NCBI RefSeq assembly: GCF_016863495.1
Contig: NZ_BOOZ01000015.1
Coordinates: 62,001-126,000, forward strand
Length of the DNA stretch: 64,000 nt
Source: Micromonospora andamanensis
GTDB lineage: Bacteria > Actinomycetota > Actinomycetes > Mycobacteriales > Micromonosporaceae
Reading direction: 5' to 3'
Of the stretch, positions 1-7,817 are shown one piece after another. A program made the translations under genes and the position numbers. The notes under the pieces were generated by a model. That model made no database searches. It saw nothing but the letters and a program-made list of their open reading frames with translations, and was not told where the DNA came from. Numbering within the stretch: the stretch's first letter is position 1; each line of letters begins with the position of its first letter.

Positions 1-1120
1 GGAGCGTACCGTCCTCGGGGTCGACGATCTTCACCTCGTCGTCCGGGCAGATCGGCGTGCCCTCGGTGGTGTAGACCACTTCCAGCGGATCGTCGAGACG
101 CGTGTGGGTGATCAGCCCCTCGCCGATGCCGTAGACGTTCATGAGGCGGCACCGCAGGCCCGAGCTGACCCGTTGGGCCGCGGTCGGGCCGAACTTCGAG
201 CTGCCCACCTGGATGGTCATGCCGCTCATGTCGACAGGCATGCTCTGCGCCGCCTCGGTCCACAGCAGCGCGAGTGCCGGCACCAGAGCGGTGTGGGTGA
301 CGCCCTCCCGACCGATCAACGGGAAGACGTGGTCCGGGCTCGGGTTGGCGGCCAGGACCGCCTTTCCGCCGACGAGCAACGCGCCCAACACGCCGGGACA
401 GCCGAGCGCGGCGTTGTGCGGTACGGGGTTGGCCGCGAGGTAGACGCTCTCCGCGCCGAATCCGGTCACCTCGGCGCAGGCGAAGATGTTGTAGGCGTAG
501 TCGTCATGGGTGCGGGGGATCAACTTCGGCACCCCCGTGGTGCCGCCGGAGAGCAGCAGCAGTGCGATCTCGGCGGCGTCGACCGGCGGCAGTTGTCGCG
601 GCTCGGACCTGGCCAGCTCGGCAAGCGAGGTGAACTCGGCGCTGTCGCCGGCGATCACGACGTGCCGCACGCTCGGCACGTCGGCGCGGAGCTGACGGGC
701 CAGCGCCCGGTGGTCGAACCCCTGGAAGCGGTCCGGTCCGAGGTAGGCCACCGCGTCCGAGGCGCGGGCCAGGTGGGTGATCTCGTCGCGGCGGTGACCG
801 GGCAGGGCCAGCACCGGAATCGCGCCGATGCTGAACACCGCCAACAGGACTGACAGGAACTCGTTCACGTTGGGCAGGTGCAGGACCAGACGGTCGCGGC
901 TGCCGATGCCGAGATCGAGCAGACCTGCGGCGATCCGGTCGGTCTCGTCCGCCAGCTCCGCGTAGGTGACGCGGCGGGTGGCGTCCACCGCGGCCACCTT
1001 GTCCGGATGACGGCGGACACTGTCGTCAAAGAGCTGCCGAAGGGACAAACCTCGCCAGTAACCGGCACGTCGGTAGCGCTCGGCGACGTCGGGCGGCCAG
1101 GGCACGAACCCGTCCAGCAT
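1..1120 (-). CDS. Aryl-acid AMP ligase (DhbE/EntE/VisB-like), 3' end outside window
   Basis: The visible 373 codons begin at ATG (1120-1118) behind GAAGGAGGA and run off the left edge. The N-terminus (PWP...RYRRAGYWRGLSL) and the P-loop LSGGTTGVPKLIPRTHDD match stand-alone ligases that adenylate aryl acids (2,3-dihydroxybenzoate, salicylate, 3-hydroxypicolinate) and load them on aryl carrier proteins; VYGIGEGLITHTRLDD further on also fits. Members are usually about 540 aa, so the C-terminal lid is missing here. It is transcribed divergently from the thioesterase operon, suggesting a shared control region and an aryl-capped peptide pathway continuing to the left. The substrate cannot be read from the visible part. 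The neighbouring aminotransferase and P450 would suit 3-hydroxypicolinate, but that is a guess. Confidence 0.85.
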   Translation of the reverse strand, partial: MLDGFVPWPPDVAERYRRAGYWRGLSLRQLFDDSVRRHPDKVAAVDATRRVTYAELADETDRIAAGLLDLGIGSRDRLVLHLPNVNEFLSVLLAVFSIGAIPVLALPGHRRDEITHLARASDAVAYLGPDRFQGFDHRALARQLRADVPSVRHVVIAGDSAEFTSLAELARSEPRQLPPVDAAEIALLLLSGGTTGVPKLIPRTHDDYAYNIFACAEVTGFGAESVYLAANPVPHNAALGCPGVLGALLVGGKAVLAANPSPDHVFPLIGREGVTHTALVPALALLWTEAAQSMPVDMSGMTIQVGSSKFGPTAAQRVSSGLRCRLMNVYGIGEGLITHTRLDDPLEVVYTTEGTPICPDDEVKIVDPEDGTL

Positions 1121-1228
1121 CTGTGTGTCCTCCTTCGGTGCGGCAATACCAGATTCCGGTAGCAGCCCAAAGGCCGCGTCGCACCCGACAGAGCCTTGAC
1201 AGATTGTCCGGATGATCGAGCGGACTCG
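1121..1228. promoter_or_regulatory. Divergent promoter region between aryl-AMP ligase and thioesterase operon
   Basis: This is the only non-coding space between two divergently transcribed genes, so it must carry promoters for both. GAAGGAGGA at about 1125-1134 on the minus strand is the ligase ribosome binding site. I see no convincing -10/-35 pair or operator palindrome. Confidence 0.45.
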
Positions 1229-1243
1229 GTGACGCTCGATGTC

Positions 1244-2011
1244 GTGAGCCGAACACGGAGATCCAACCGGAGGTGGGTCCGGACGCTCACCAGCGTCGAC
1301 GACCCCACCGCACGGCTGGTCTGCTTCCCGCACTCCGGAGGCACGGCGGCGGTCTACCGCCCCTGGTCCGCTGCGCTGCCCGCCGGTGTCGCGCTACACG
1401 CCGTGCAGTACCCGGGCCACGCCGACCGGCTGGCCGAGGATCCCGTCACCAGCATCGCCGAGATGGCGACCCAGGTGGCCGCAGAGCTGCTTCGGCTGCC
1501 GCCCACCCGGTACGCGCTGTTCGGACACAGCCTGGGCGCGCTCGTCGCCTACGAGACGGCGCGGGTGCTGCGGGACCACGGCGATCCCGTGCGGCACCTG
1601 TTCGTCTCCGGCGCGGCCGGGCCCTGGCTGGCCGGCGGCGGGACCACCCACCAGCTCGACGACGAGGACCTGTGGTCGGCAGTGACGAAGCTCGGCGGGA
1701 TCGAGCCGGACATCGCCGACGAGCCCGAACTACGCGACCTGCTGCTGCCAGTGCTCCGATCGGACATCACCGTGCACGAGACCTACCGCCCCGCGCCGGA
1801 CGCCGCCCCGTTGGGCTGCCCCGTGCGCGGCTACTACAACACCGACGACCCGCTCGTCGACGCCGACCGGGTCGCCGGGTGGGCCGGGGTGAGCAACGCC
1901 GCGTTCAGCATGCGTGCCTGGCCGGGCGGCCACTTCCAGTTGCTCGCCCACCCGGACGAGCTGGTCGCCGACATCGTGGCGGCCCTGACGGCAGGCGGTG
2001 TGCGACGGTGA
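1244..2011 (+). CDS. Type II thioesterase
   Basis: Alpha/beta-hydrolase of the TEII/GrsT family that removes misprimed or stalled acyl groups from NRPS/PKS carrier proteins in the cytoplasm. Visible features are the N-terminal ARLVCFPHSGG oxyanion segment, the nucleophile elbow GHSLGALVAYE, a late acid residue (DPLVDAD) and the catalytic His in GGHFQLL. At about 255 aa the length is typical. The start is uncertain: GTG 1244 (VSRTRRS) is chosen because homology begins shortly after, but GTG 1229 (behind GAGCGGA) and TTG 1196 are in frame. It is the first gene of a plus-strand operon and overlaps the SDR start by 4 nt (GTGA). Its presence implies a carrier-protein assembly line. Confidence 0.9.
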   Translation: MSRTRRSNRRWVRTLTSVDDPTARLVCFPHSGGTAAVYRPWSAALPAGVALHAVQYPGHADRLAEDPVTSIAEMATQVAAELLRLPPTRYALFGHSLGALVAYETARVLRDHGDPVRHLFVSGAAGPWLAGGGTTHQLDDEDLWSAVTKLGGIEPDIADEPELRDLLLPVLRSDITVHETYRPAPDAAPLGCPVRGYYNTDDPLVDADRVAGWAGVSNAAFSMRAWPGGHFQLLAHPDELVADIVAALTAGGVRR

Positions 2012-2754
2012 CGCTCGACGGCAGGTCGGTCGTGGTCACCGGCGCCGGCACCGGAATCGGCCTGGGAATCACCGAGTGCCTGGTGAAGGCGGGGGCCAAC
2101 GTGACGATCGTCGGCCGCCGCGAACAACAGTTGCGGGCGCTGGCGGACCGGTACCCGTCCGCCGTGGCGGTCGTGGCCGCGGACGTCCGTGCCCCGGACA
2201 CCGCCGACCGGGTCGTCACGGTCGCCGCCGAAACCTTCGGCGGCCTCGACGCGGTGGTCAACAACGCGGGCCTGGCCCGGTTCGGTCCGATCGAGACACT
2301 CGATCCGGCGCACCTCGACGAGATGTTCGCGGTGAACGTCCGGGCGCCCGCCGACCTGATCCGGTGCGGGGTGCCGCTGCTGCGGGCCAGCAGGGGCAGC
2401 ATCGTCAACGTCTCCTCGGTCGGCGGCGTCCTGTCGATGCCCGGACGGGCCTACTACGGCGCGACCAAGGCGGCGCTGAACAGCCTCACCCGGTCCCTGG
2501 CCCGCGAACTCGCACCGGACGTACGGGTGAACGCCATTCTGCCGGGGCCGGTGGACACACCGTTGTGGACCGGAACCGGGCTGGACGACACAGGCATCGA
2601 GCGGCTCCGGACCGACCTGGTCGCGTCGACCCCGATGGGGCGTTTCGGAGACCCCGCCGAGATCGGCCAGTGGGTCTGCACGCTCATCGACCCGGCGCTG
2701 TCGGGCTGGGTCACCGGCGCGCTGATTCCGGTCGACGGCGGTCGCACCGCATGA
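2008..2754 (+). CDS. SDR-family oxidoreductase
   Basis: Classical short-chain dehydrogenase/reductase of 248 aa. It has the TGAGTGIG cofactor motif at residues 10-17, NNAGLA, the catalytic Ser in VNVSSVGG and the YGATK Tyr-Lys pair, with a normal C-terminus (PVDGG). GTG 2008 overlaps the thioesterase stop (GTGA), so the pair is translationally coupled. It could oxidise or reduce a pathway intermediate, for example an EntA-like ring-dehydrogenation step for an aryl starter or a beta-keto reduction, but SDR sequences do not reveal the substrate. Located between a TEII and an aminotransferase, it is probably a building-block enzyme. Confidence 0.9.
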   Translation: MTLDGRSVVVTGAGTGIGLGITECLVKAGANVTIVGRREQQLRALADRYPSAVAVVAADVRAPDTADRVVTVAAETFGGLDAVVNNAGLARFGPIETLDPAHLDEMFAVNVRAPADLIRCGVPLLRASRGSIVNVSSVGGVLSMPGRAYYGATKAALNSLTRSLARELAPDVRVNAILPGPVDTPLWTGTGLDDTGIERLRTDLVASTPMGRFGDPAEIGQWVCTLIDPALSGWVTGALIPVDGGRTA

Positions 2755-2803
2755 GACCTGCCCAGTCAGGTACCAACCTTAACGAAACAGAGGTGGTCAG
2801 AGC

Positions 2804-4060
2804 GTGAGCCCCGAAATCTCGTCCGCTGCCAGCTTCATCCCCTCGTCGTGCCTGCACACCATCTTCCGCGCTGCCCAGGAAGCCGAGCGGCGCACCGGCG
2901 CCGAGGTGGTGAAGCTGCACGTCGGCGACCCCTACTTCCACCCGGCGCAGAACGTCGCTGACGCCTTCGTCGCCGCGGTCCGCCGTGGCGACACCAAGTA
3001 CACGGGCCCGGACGGTCTGCCCGAGCTGCGCGAGGCGGCTGTGGAGAAGCTGCGGACGGACAACGGGGTGGACACGGTTGTCGACCGGGTCCTCGTCACC
3101 CCGGGCTCGTGTGAGGGACTTGCCGCCCTGCTGCAGACCCTCAGCGAGCCGGGCGCCGAGATCCTCCTGCCGGAACTGCACTGGCCGGTCCATCTGCAGC
3201 AGAGTCTGCTCGCCGGGCTGCGGCCGGTGTTCTACCCGCTCGGGCCCGGTTTCCGACCCGAGGTCGAGCGGATCGCGGCCGTCGCCGGCCCCCGGACCAG
3301 GGTGTTGCTGATCAATTCGCCAGCCAATCCAACAGGTGTGGTGCTGACCCCCGACGAGATCAGTGCCCTGCTCGACCTGGCCCGTACCCGGGGTTGGCAC
3401 GTGGTCAGCGACGAGGCGTACGAGCACTTCTGCTACGAGCGCGAACACCTCTCCGTCGCCTCTCTGGAGCGCGACCTGCCTGTCGACGAGCGCATCGTGC
3501 ACAGCGTCTTCAGCTTCTCCAAGAGCTTCGCGATGACCGGCTACCGGCTCGGATACGTCGTGTTGGCGAACGACCGCGCCGCCGATGTCATGCGGGTGGT
3601 CCAGGAGGCGAACATCATCGGTACCAACACCCCGGTGCAGCACGCCGGGGTCGCCGCGCTGGCCAGCCGGTCCGACGCCGCCGCCACCAACCGGAAGCTG
3701 GTGCAGCGTAACCGGGACGTGGCCCTGCCGCCGCTGGTCAAGGCCGGGTTACTGGACGAGCTGCCCGCCGGGGGCTGGTACGCGATGCTCGACGTGGCCA
3801 GCACCGGGCTGGACGCCGAGACGTTCGCGCTGCGTCTGCTGGAGCGCAAGGGCGTCGCCGTGGTCGCCGGCAACGGCTTCGCCATGCGTCCCCAGCTCGA
3901 CGACCGGGGGCACATCCGTGCCCACGACTACGCGCCCTGGGCACAGCATCTGGTCCGGGTCGCGTTCTGCGTGGATCCCGGCTGGTTGGAGACCGGGGTG
4001 CGCCGGATCCTGGAGTTCGTCGACGAGTGCGGCGGTGCGGGTCACCGGTCCGCGGGATGA
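2804..4060 (+). CDS. Class I/II PLP aminotransferase
   Basis: A 418-aa fold-type I aminotransferase of the aspartate-aminotransferase superfamily. Seen are VKLHVGDPYF near the N-terminus, KYTGPDGLPELREA, the NSPANPTGVVL motif, SDEAYEHFCY (Asp pairing with the PLP pyridine nitrogen) and the Schiff-base Lys in SFSKSFAMTGYRLGY. GTG 2804 is preceded by AGAGGTGG. The 49-nt gap from the SDR is compatible with one operon. Pathway aminotransferases next to an aryl-AMP ligase can supply keto acids or act on lysine, as VisA/NikC do in 3-hydroxypicolinate pathways; whether this enzyme uses lysine, aspartate or an aromatic amino acid is not decidable here. Confidence 0.9.
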   Translation: MSPEISSAASFIPSSCLHTIFRAAQEAERRTGAEVVKLHVGDPYFHPAQNVADAFVAAVRRGDTKYTGPDGLPELREAAVEKLRTDNGVDTVVDRVLVTPGSCEGLAALLQTLSEPGAEILLPELHWPVHLQQSLLAGLRPVFYPLGPGFRPEVERIAAVAGPRTRVLLINSPANPTGVVLTPDEISALLDLARTRGWHVVSDEAYEHFCYEREHLSVASLERDLPVDERIVHSVFSFSKSFAMTGYRLGYVVLANDRAADVMRVVQEANIIGTNTPVQHAGVAALASRSDAAATNRKLVQRNRDVALPPLVKAGLLDELPAGGWYAMLDVASTGLDAETFALRLLERKGVAVVAGNGFAMRPQLDDRGHIRAHDYAPWAQHLVRVAFCVDPGWLETGVRRILEFVDECGGAGHRSAG

Positions 4061-4151
4061 GCCGGAGACCTGCCGTCGGGCCAGCGGCGCGCCGGCAGGT
4101 ACGGCAGCCCGGGACGTTCCCTGTGCGTTCGAGCGAGGAGGAGGGCACACC

Positions 4152-4721
4152 ATGCCGGAGCCCGTGACAGGCATCGTCGCGCCGCCACTTGTCGACCCGG
4201 CGCAGTTCCGCTCCCTCATGGCCGCCCACCCCGCCGGGGTGGCCATCGTCACGACCGCGGCGCGGGACGGCGTTCCGTGGGGGATGACCTGTTCGTCGGT
4301 GTGCAGCGTCGCGCTCCAGCCGCCGACGCTGCTGGTGTGCCTACGCGCCGCGAGTCCGACACTGGCGGCCCTGCTCGACGTGTCCGCCTTCGCGGTGAAC
4401 CTGTTACGCGACCACGCCGAGCCGGTCGCGCAGCTGTTCGCCTCCGGCGCACCGGACCGCTTCGAGAAGGTCGGGTGGGTCCCGGATCCGGAGTCCGGGA
4501 TGCCGCACCTGGTCGACGACGCCCACACGACCGCGGACTGCCGCGTCAGCAAGGCCCTGCCCGTCGGGGACCACGTCGTGGTCTTCGGGACGGTGTTGCG
4601 GGTCCGCACCCACGCGGTCGCCCCGGTGAGCCCGCTGCTGTACGGCATGCGGCGGTACTGGTCGCTGGCCGTCACCCCGGCGTCCGAACCCGACGGGACG
4701 GGCCCGGACGGCCGAAGGTGA
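4152..4721 (+). CDS. Flavin reductase (HpaC/VlmR-like domain)
   Basis: Flavin:NAD(P)H oxidoreductase of 189 aa with the family signature HPAGVAIVTT...GMTCSSVCSVALQPPTLLVCL at residues 25-65 and the later FGTVLRV segment. Such proteins deliver reduced FMN or FAD to two-component monooxygenases. ATG 4152 has a strong GAGGAGGAGGG site. The partner oxygenase is not obvious: the FMO at 11,017 belongs to a family that reduces its own flavin, so the partner may lie left of the window. In the valanimycin pathway a reductase of this family (VlmR) serves an amine N-hydroxylase; this is a parallel, not evidence of the same role. Confidence 0.88.
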   Translation: MPEPVTGIVAPPLVDPAQFRSLMAAHPAGVAIVTTAARDGVPWGMTCSSVCSVALQPPTLLVCLRAASPTLAALLDVSAFAVNLLRDHAEPVAQLFASGAPDRFEKVGWVPDPESGMPHLVDDAHTTADCRVSKALPVGDHVVVFGTVLRVRTHAVAPVSPLLYGMRRYWSLAVTPASEPDGTGPDGRR

Positions 4722-4741
4722 ACGAGATACCTGGAGTGCAG

Positions 4742-5275
4742 ATGAGCAGTGTCCGCACCGGCGCACAGCACGACGCGCCTCGTCCGTCCGGCCCCAGGGC
4801 CCGGATCCCCGACTGTCCGCTGGGGCGCACCGTGGAGGTCGTGGGCGCCTGGTGGACGTTGGAGATCCTGCACGAGATCTTCAACGGCCACACCACGTTC
4901 GGGGCCATCCAGCACAACCTCGGAACGCCCACCGAGCTGCTGCTGGAGCGTTTCGGTGACCTTCGCGACAGAGGTCTGGTCGAGCCGGCGGTCGGGGCCC
5001 CGAACACCGACGGCCGGGAGTACCGGCTGACGCCCCTGGGCCGGACGCTCCGCCCGCTGTTGCTGGTCATCGCGGCGTGGGGCAACCATCGGCTCGCCCC
5101 GCAGGATCGCAGCGTCATCCTGGTCGACACCGACACCGGCGTGGAGGTGGACCCGATAGTGGTGGACCGGCGGACGGGTCGGCGTCTCGACACCGAGAAC
5201 GTGGTGTTCGCCCGGGGTCCGAAGGCCAGCGAGATGGTCACCGCGCGGTACCCGAAGATCATGCTTACCCCCTGA
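4742..5275 (+). CDS. HxlR-family transcriptional regulator
   Basis: A 177-aa winged-helix protein. The N-terminal CPLGRTVEVVGAWWTLEIL is the hallmark of HxlR regulators, followed by FGAIQHNLGTPTELLLERFGDLRDRGLVE (recognition helix and wing) and EYRLTPLGRTL. It carries about 50 extra C-terminal residues beyond the usual domain. ATG 4742 is preceded by GGAG at a short distance. It is the last gene of the thioesterase-SDR-aminotransferase-reductase operon and converges on the multicopper oxidase only 8 nt away. Many HxlR members sense quinones or aldehydes through cysteines; here only the N-terminal Cys of CPLG is evident. It probably controls part of the left biosynthetic block. Confidence 0.9.
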   Translation: MSSVRTGAQHDAPRPSGPRARIPDCPLGRTVEVVGAWWTLEILHEIFNGHTTFGAIQHNLGTPTELLLERFGDLRDRGLVEPAVGAPNTDGREYRLTPLGRTLRPLLLVIAAWGNHRLAPQDRSVILVDTDTGVEVDPIVVDRRTGRRLDTENVVFARGPKASEMVTARYPKIMLTP

Positions 5276-5283
5276 GTATGTCG

Positions 5284-7248
5284 TCAGGACGGATGGCGGT
5301 GCCCCGCCGCATGTGCGCCGTGGAACGGCGTGCTGACGCCGTCGTACCGTAGGCGCAGCATCATGCCCTGATCGGCGTGTGGCAGGTTGTGGCAGTGGTT
5401 CATCCAGATGCCAGGGTTGTTGGCCTGGAAGACGACCTCCCACACCTCGCCCGGGCGCACGTCGAAGGTGTCCATCCAGAGCGGACTGCCCGAGGACGGC
5501 TGGCCGTTGCGGGACAGGATCAGCACCGGATGGCCGTGCAGGTGCCAGGGATGGGTCTCCAGACTGCGGTTGACCACTGTGAACCGGACGACGTCGCCCT
5601 CGGCGACGAGCTGGTCCGGAATCGACGGGTGGCCACGCCCGTTGACCGTCTGCGCGAACGCGGGGCGTCCGTCGACCATGGCCAGCCCCCGGTCGAGCAC
5701 GAGGGTGAACTGCCGGTCCACGGACGCGGTGCGCAACGGTACGGGGGTCGAGGTGCCGTAGGTGAGCAGGTCGAGTTCCGGCCACGCGGCGGTGTCCTGC
5801 GTGGCCGCCTCGCCGTCGGGCGCGTCCGAGCGGGGTCGCAGCCACACCGCGACCACACCGTCGACGAACAGCGCCACGGCGGTCTCCGGCATGACGAACA
5901 CCAGGTCGCGCCGCCCACCCGCAGCGACCCGTACCGCCGTCCGACTGGTCTCACCGGGGCCCTGCAGGTCACGGCCGTCCACCGCGACCACCCGGTACGA
6001 GCTACCCGCCAGCGCGAAACGACGCGGGTCGGAGTCGGTGTTGACCAGGCGCAACCGGACCGTCGAACCCGCCGCCGCGACATGCTCGACACCCGCGACC
6101 GCCGCGCCGCCGGTGAAGGTGTGCACCGGGACGACCACGTCCAGATCCGCGGGGTCGGGATCCGTGCGGGGAGCCACGACGAGCACCCCGTAGAGGCCAC
6201 GCCGCACGCCGACATGGGAGGCGTAATGGGTGTGATACCAGTACGTCCCGACCTGGTCGGCGCGGAACCGGTAGACGAACGCGTCGCCCGGCGCGACCGC
6301 CGGCTGGCTGAGGCCCGGCACGCCGTCCTCCCCGCACGGCACGTCGTAGCCGTGCCAGTGCATGGTCACGCCCTCGTCGATGTCCTGATTGACAAGCCGC
6401 ACCGCGATGAGGTCACCCTCGGTGGCGGTGAGCTGAGGGCCGGGCGCCGCACCGTCGAAGGTCCAGGCGTCGACGTCCTGCCCGGACGGCAGACGCACGG
6501 CGGCCTTGCGGGCGGTCACCCCGTACGCGCGTCGCACGCCGCCCGGCGCGGGGGTGTCCGGCCCGCGCAGGTCGGCCACCGACACGGTGGGCCGGCGGCT
6601 GGGACCGGGGCCGCCGCCCACCGTGGGGCCGGGGGCGGCGGAGAGCACCGACAGGCTCGCGCCGGTGCCTGTCGCACCGATCGCGACCACGCCACCGGCG
6701 ACGCCGAGGAAGCCACGGCGGGACAGGCTCGGCCCGGCGTTCGGGGCCTCCTCCCCCACGACGTCCACGTGCGGCGCCGGGAGCGACCGCGCGGTGAGCA
6801 ACGCGGCCGCCACCACCACACCTACCGCGATCAACGCCGTCGGCAGGGTCAGCGGATAGCCGACGAGGTAGGTGACCACGAAGCCGGCCAACGCGGCGTA
6901 CCCGGCGGTGAACAGCGCGACGGTGCCGGCCCGCTCCCGGCCGAGCCGCCGGGGCGCTCCGGTGGCCCACGCGCGCAGCGGCGGCCCGGCGACCACCGCC
7001 GCGACCAGCGCGGCGGTCGCGAGCAGCGGCATGCCGAGCAGCACCTTCTCCTGGACGAACCACCAGCCCCGCCCGGCCAGCACCGCCACTGACCCGGCCT
7101 TGGCGAGGGTGAGCACCAGCCCCGCGACGAGCAGCACCAGGGCTGCCCTGGCGCGGCCCAGCGCCGCGGTCACCCCGGCGGCGAGCCACGCGCCGGCGCC
7201 GAGCAGCGCCCAGGCATGGTCCAGGACGGTCAGCGCCGCAGTGGTCAT
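5284..7248 (-). CDS. Membrane-anchored multicopper oxidase with internal Tat-like motif
   Basis: A 654-aa protein. Residues 1-155 form a hydrophobic domain with about five membrane segments, residues 176-186 contain SRRGFLGVAGG (a twin-arginine motif inside the protein), and residues about 235-654 are a multicopper oxidase. All copper motifs are visible: HWHG, HTHY, HPWHLHGH and HCHNLPHADQGM, covering the trinuclear cluster and a type 1 site with Met as axial ligand. It would oxidise phenols or metal ions outside the membrane. ATG 7248 overlaps the stop of the upstream membrane protein (ATGA), so the two are co-expressed. A role in antibiotic tailoring (oxidative coupling) is possible, but general copper or oxidative homeostasis is equally likely. 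Confidence 0.88.
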   Translation of the reverse strand: MTTAALTVLDHAWALLGAGAWLAAGVTAALGRARAALVLLVAGLVLTLAKAGSVAVLAGRGWWFVQEKVLLGMPLLATAALVAAVVAGPPLRAWATGAPRRLGRERAGTVALFTAGYAALAGFVVTYLVGYPLTLPTALIAVGVVVAAALLTARSLPAPHVDVVGEEAPNAGPSLSRRGFLGVAGGVVAIGATGTGASLSVLSAAPGPTVGGGPGPSRRPTVSVADLRGPDTPAPGGVRRAYGVTARKAAVRLPSGQDVDAWTFDGAAPGPQLTATEGDLIAVRLVNQDIDEGVTMHWHGYDVPCGEDGVPGLSQPAVAPGDAFVYRFRADQVGTYWYHTHYASHVGVRRGLYGVLVVAPRTDPDPADLDVVVPVHTFTGGAAVAGVEHVAAAGSTVRLRLVNTDSDPRRFALAGSSYRVVAVDGRDLQGPGETSRTAVRVAAGGRRDLVFVMPETAVALFVDGVVAVWLRPRSDAPDGEAATQDTAAWPELDLLTYGTSTPVPLRTASVDRQFTLVLDRGLAMVDGRPAFAQTVNGRGHPSIPDQLVAEGDVVRFTVVNRSLETHPWHLHGHPVLILSRNGQPSSGSPLWMDTFDVRPGEVWEVVFQANNPGIWMNHCHNLPHADQGMMLRLRYDGVSTPFHGAHAAGHRHPS

Positions 7249-7676
7249 GACCGGGTCGCGTGGCTGAGCTCGGTGCGCTGCCAGGCGATCTGGCGAGCCT
7301 CCCGCACCACCCAGATGGTGACCCCGACGATGATCAGCCCGTTGACGGCGTGCACGCCGAAGATGAGGTGACCCGTCTCGGAGCCCTCGCCGAAGGACCT
7401 GGCGACCTCCCGGATCAGCGACTGGATGAGCACCAGCCCGGCCACCATGGCCGTCCTGCCGATGACCCGGCCAGGCATTCGGGCGATCGCGGAGACGACC
7501 GCGAGCAACGCGGCGAAGAAGAGGATCAGATACCCGAGGATGCGGTGGGGGGAGAACGCTTCCTCGATCGGCGCGGAGTCGAACGCCCCACTGGCAGCGA
7601 GATAGAACTGTGCGACCTCGGCGAGCAGCAACAGTGACGCCAGGCCCGCGAAGAGCTTCTTCATGGCACAGATCAT
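7245..7676 (-). CDS. Small integral membrane protein (DUF6220-like)
   Basis: A protein of about 143 aa with four hydrophobic segments (LFAGLASLLLLAEVAQFYLA, ILGYLILFFAALLAVVSAIA, a third near TAMVAGLVLIQSL, a fourth near GVHAVNGLIIVGVTIWVV). It resembles the DUF6220 family in length and topology; the match is from memory. ATG 7676 is favoured because AGGTGG lies 10 nt upstream; ATG 7664 (MKKLF) is the alternative. It overlaps the multicopper oxidase start by 4 nt and is probably an accessory membrane subunit. Conserved His in PHRILGY and FGVHAVNG could in principle bind metal or haem. Confidence 0.75.
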   Translation of the reverse strand: MICAMKKLFAGLASLLLLAEVAQFYLAASGAFDSAPIEEAFSPHRILGYLILFFAALLAVVSAIARMPGRVIGRTAMVAGLVLIQSLIREVARSFGEGSETGHLIFGVHAVNGLIIVGVTIWVVREARQIAWQRTELSHATRS

Positions 7677-7717
7677 CGTGTTCGGTCCACCTGTCGCGCG
7701 TGGGGCGAGACGTGGCA

Positions 7718-7743
7718 CCTGGTACGCGGATCCGCGTACCAGG
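7718..7743. promoter_or_regulatory. Perfect 26-bp palindrome, candidate operator
   Basis: Each 13-nt half (CCTGGTACGCGGA and its reverse complement) pairs perfectly with no spacer, centred on GGATCC. It lies between the divergent membrane-protein/multicopper-oxidase operon (start 7676) and the sensor kinase (start 7818), 41 and 74 nt from the two start codons. That is a natural place for a dimeric regulator controlling both directions. Confidence 0.6.
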
Positions 7744-7817
7744 AGTCGGCCCAGATACGTCGCAGGGCGTAGTCGGCCACGCACCGGAGCGTGTGCCGGG
7801 TGTCGTAGGATCGCGGC

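Noticed and set aside
4060..4151. Possible hairpin between aminotransferase and flavin reductase (CTGCCG ... CGGCAG)
   Set aside because: The stem is short and interrupted, and the genes appear co-transcribed; not convincing as a terminator.
3749..5845. Long minus-strand frame opposite the aminotransferase, flavin reductase and HxlR genes
   Set aside because: No recognisable domain; the plus-strand genes have ribosome sites, motifs and operon spacing.
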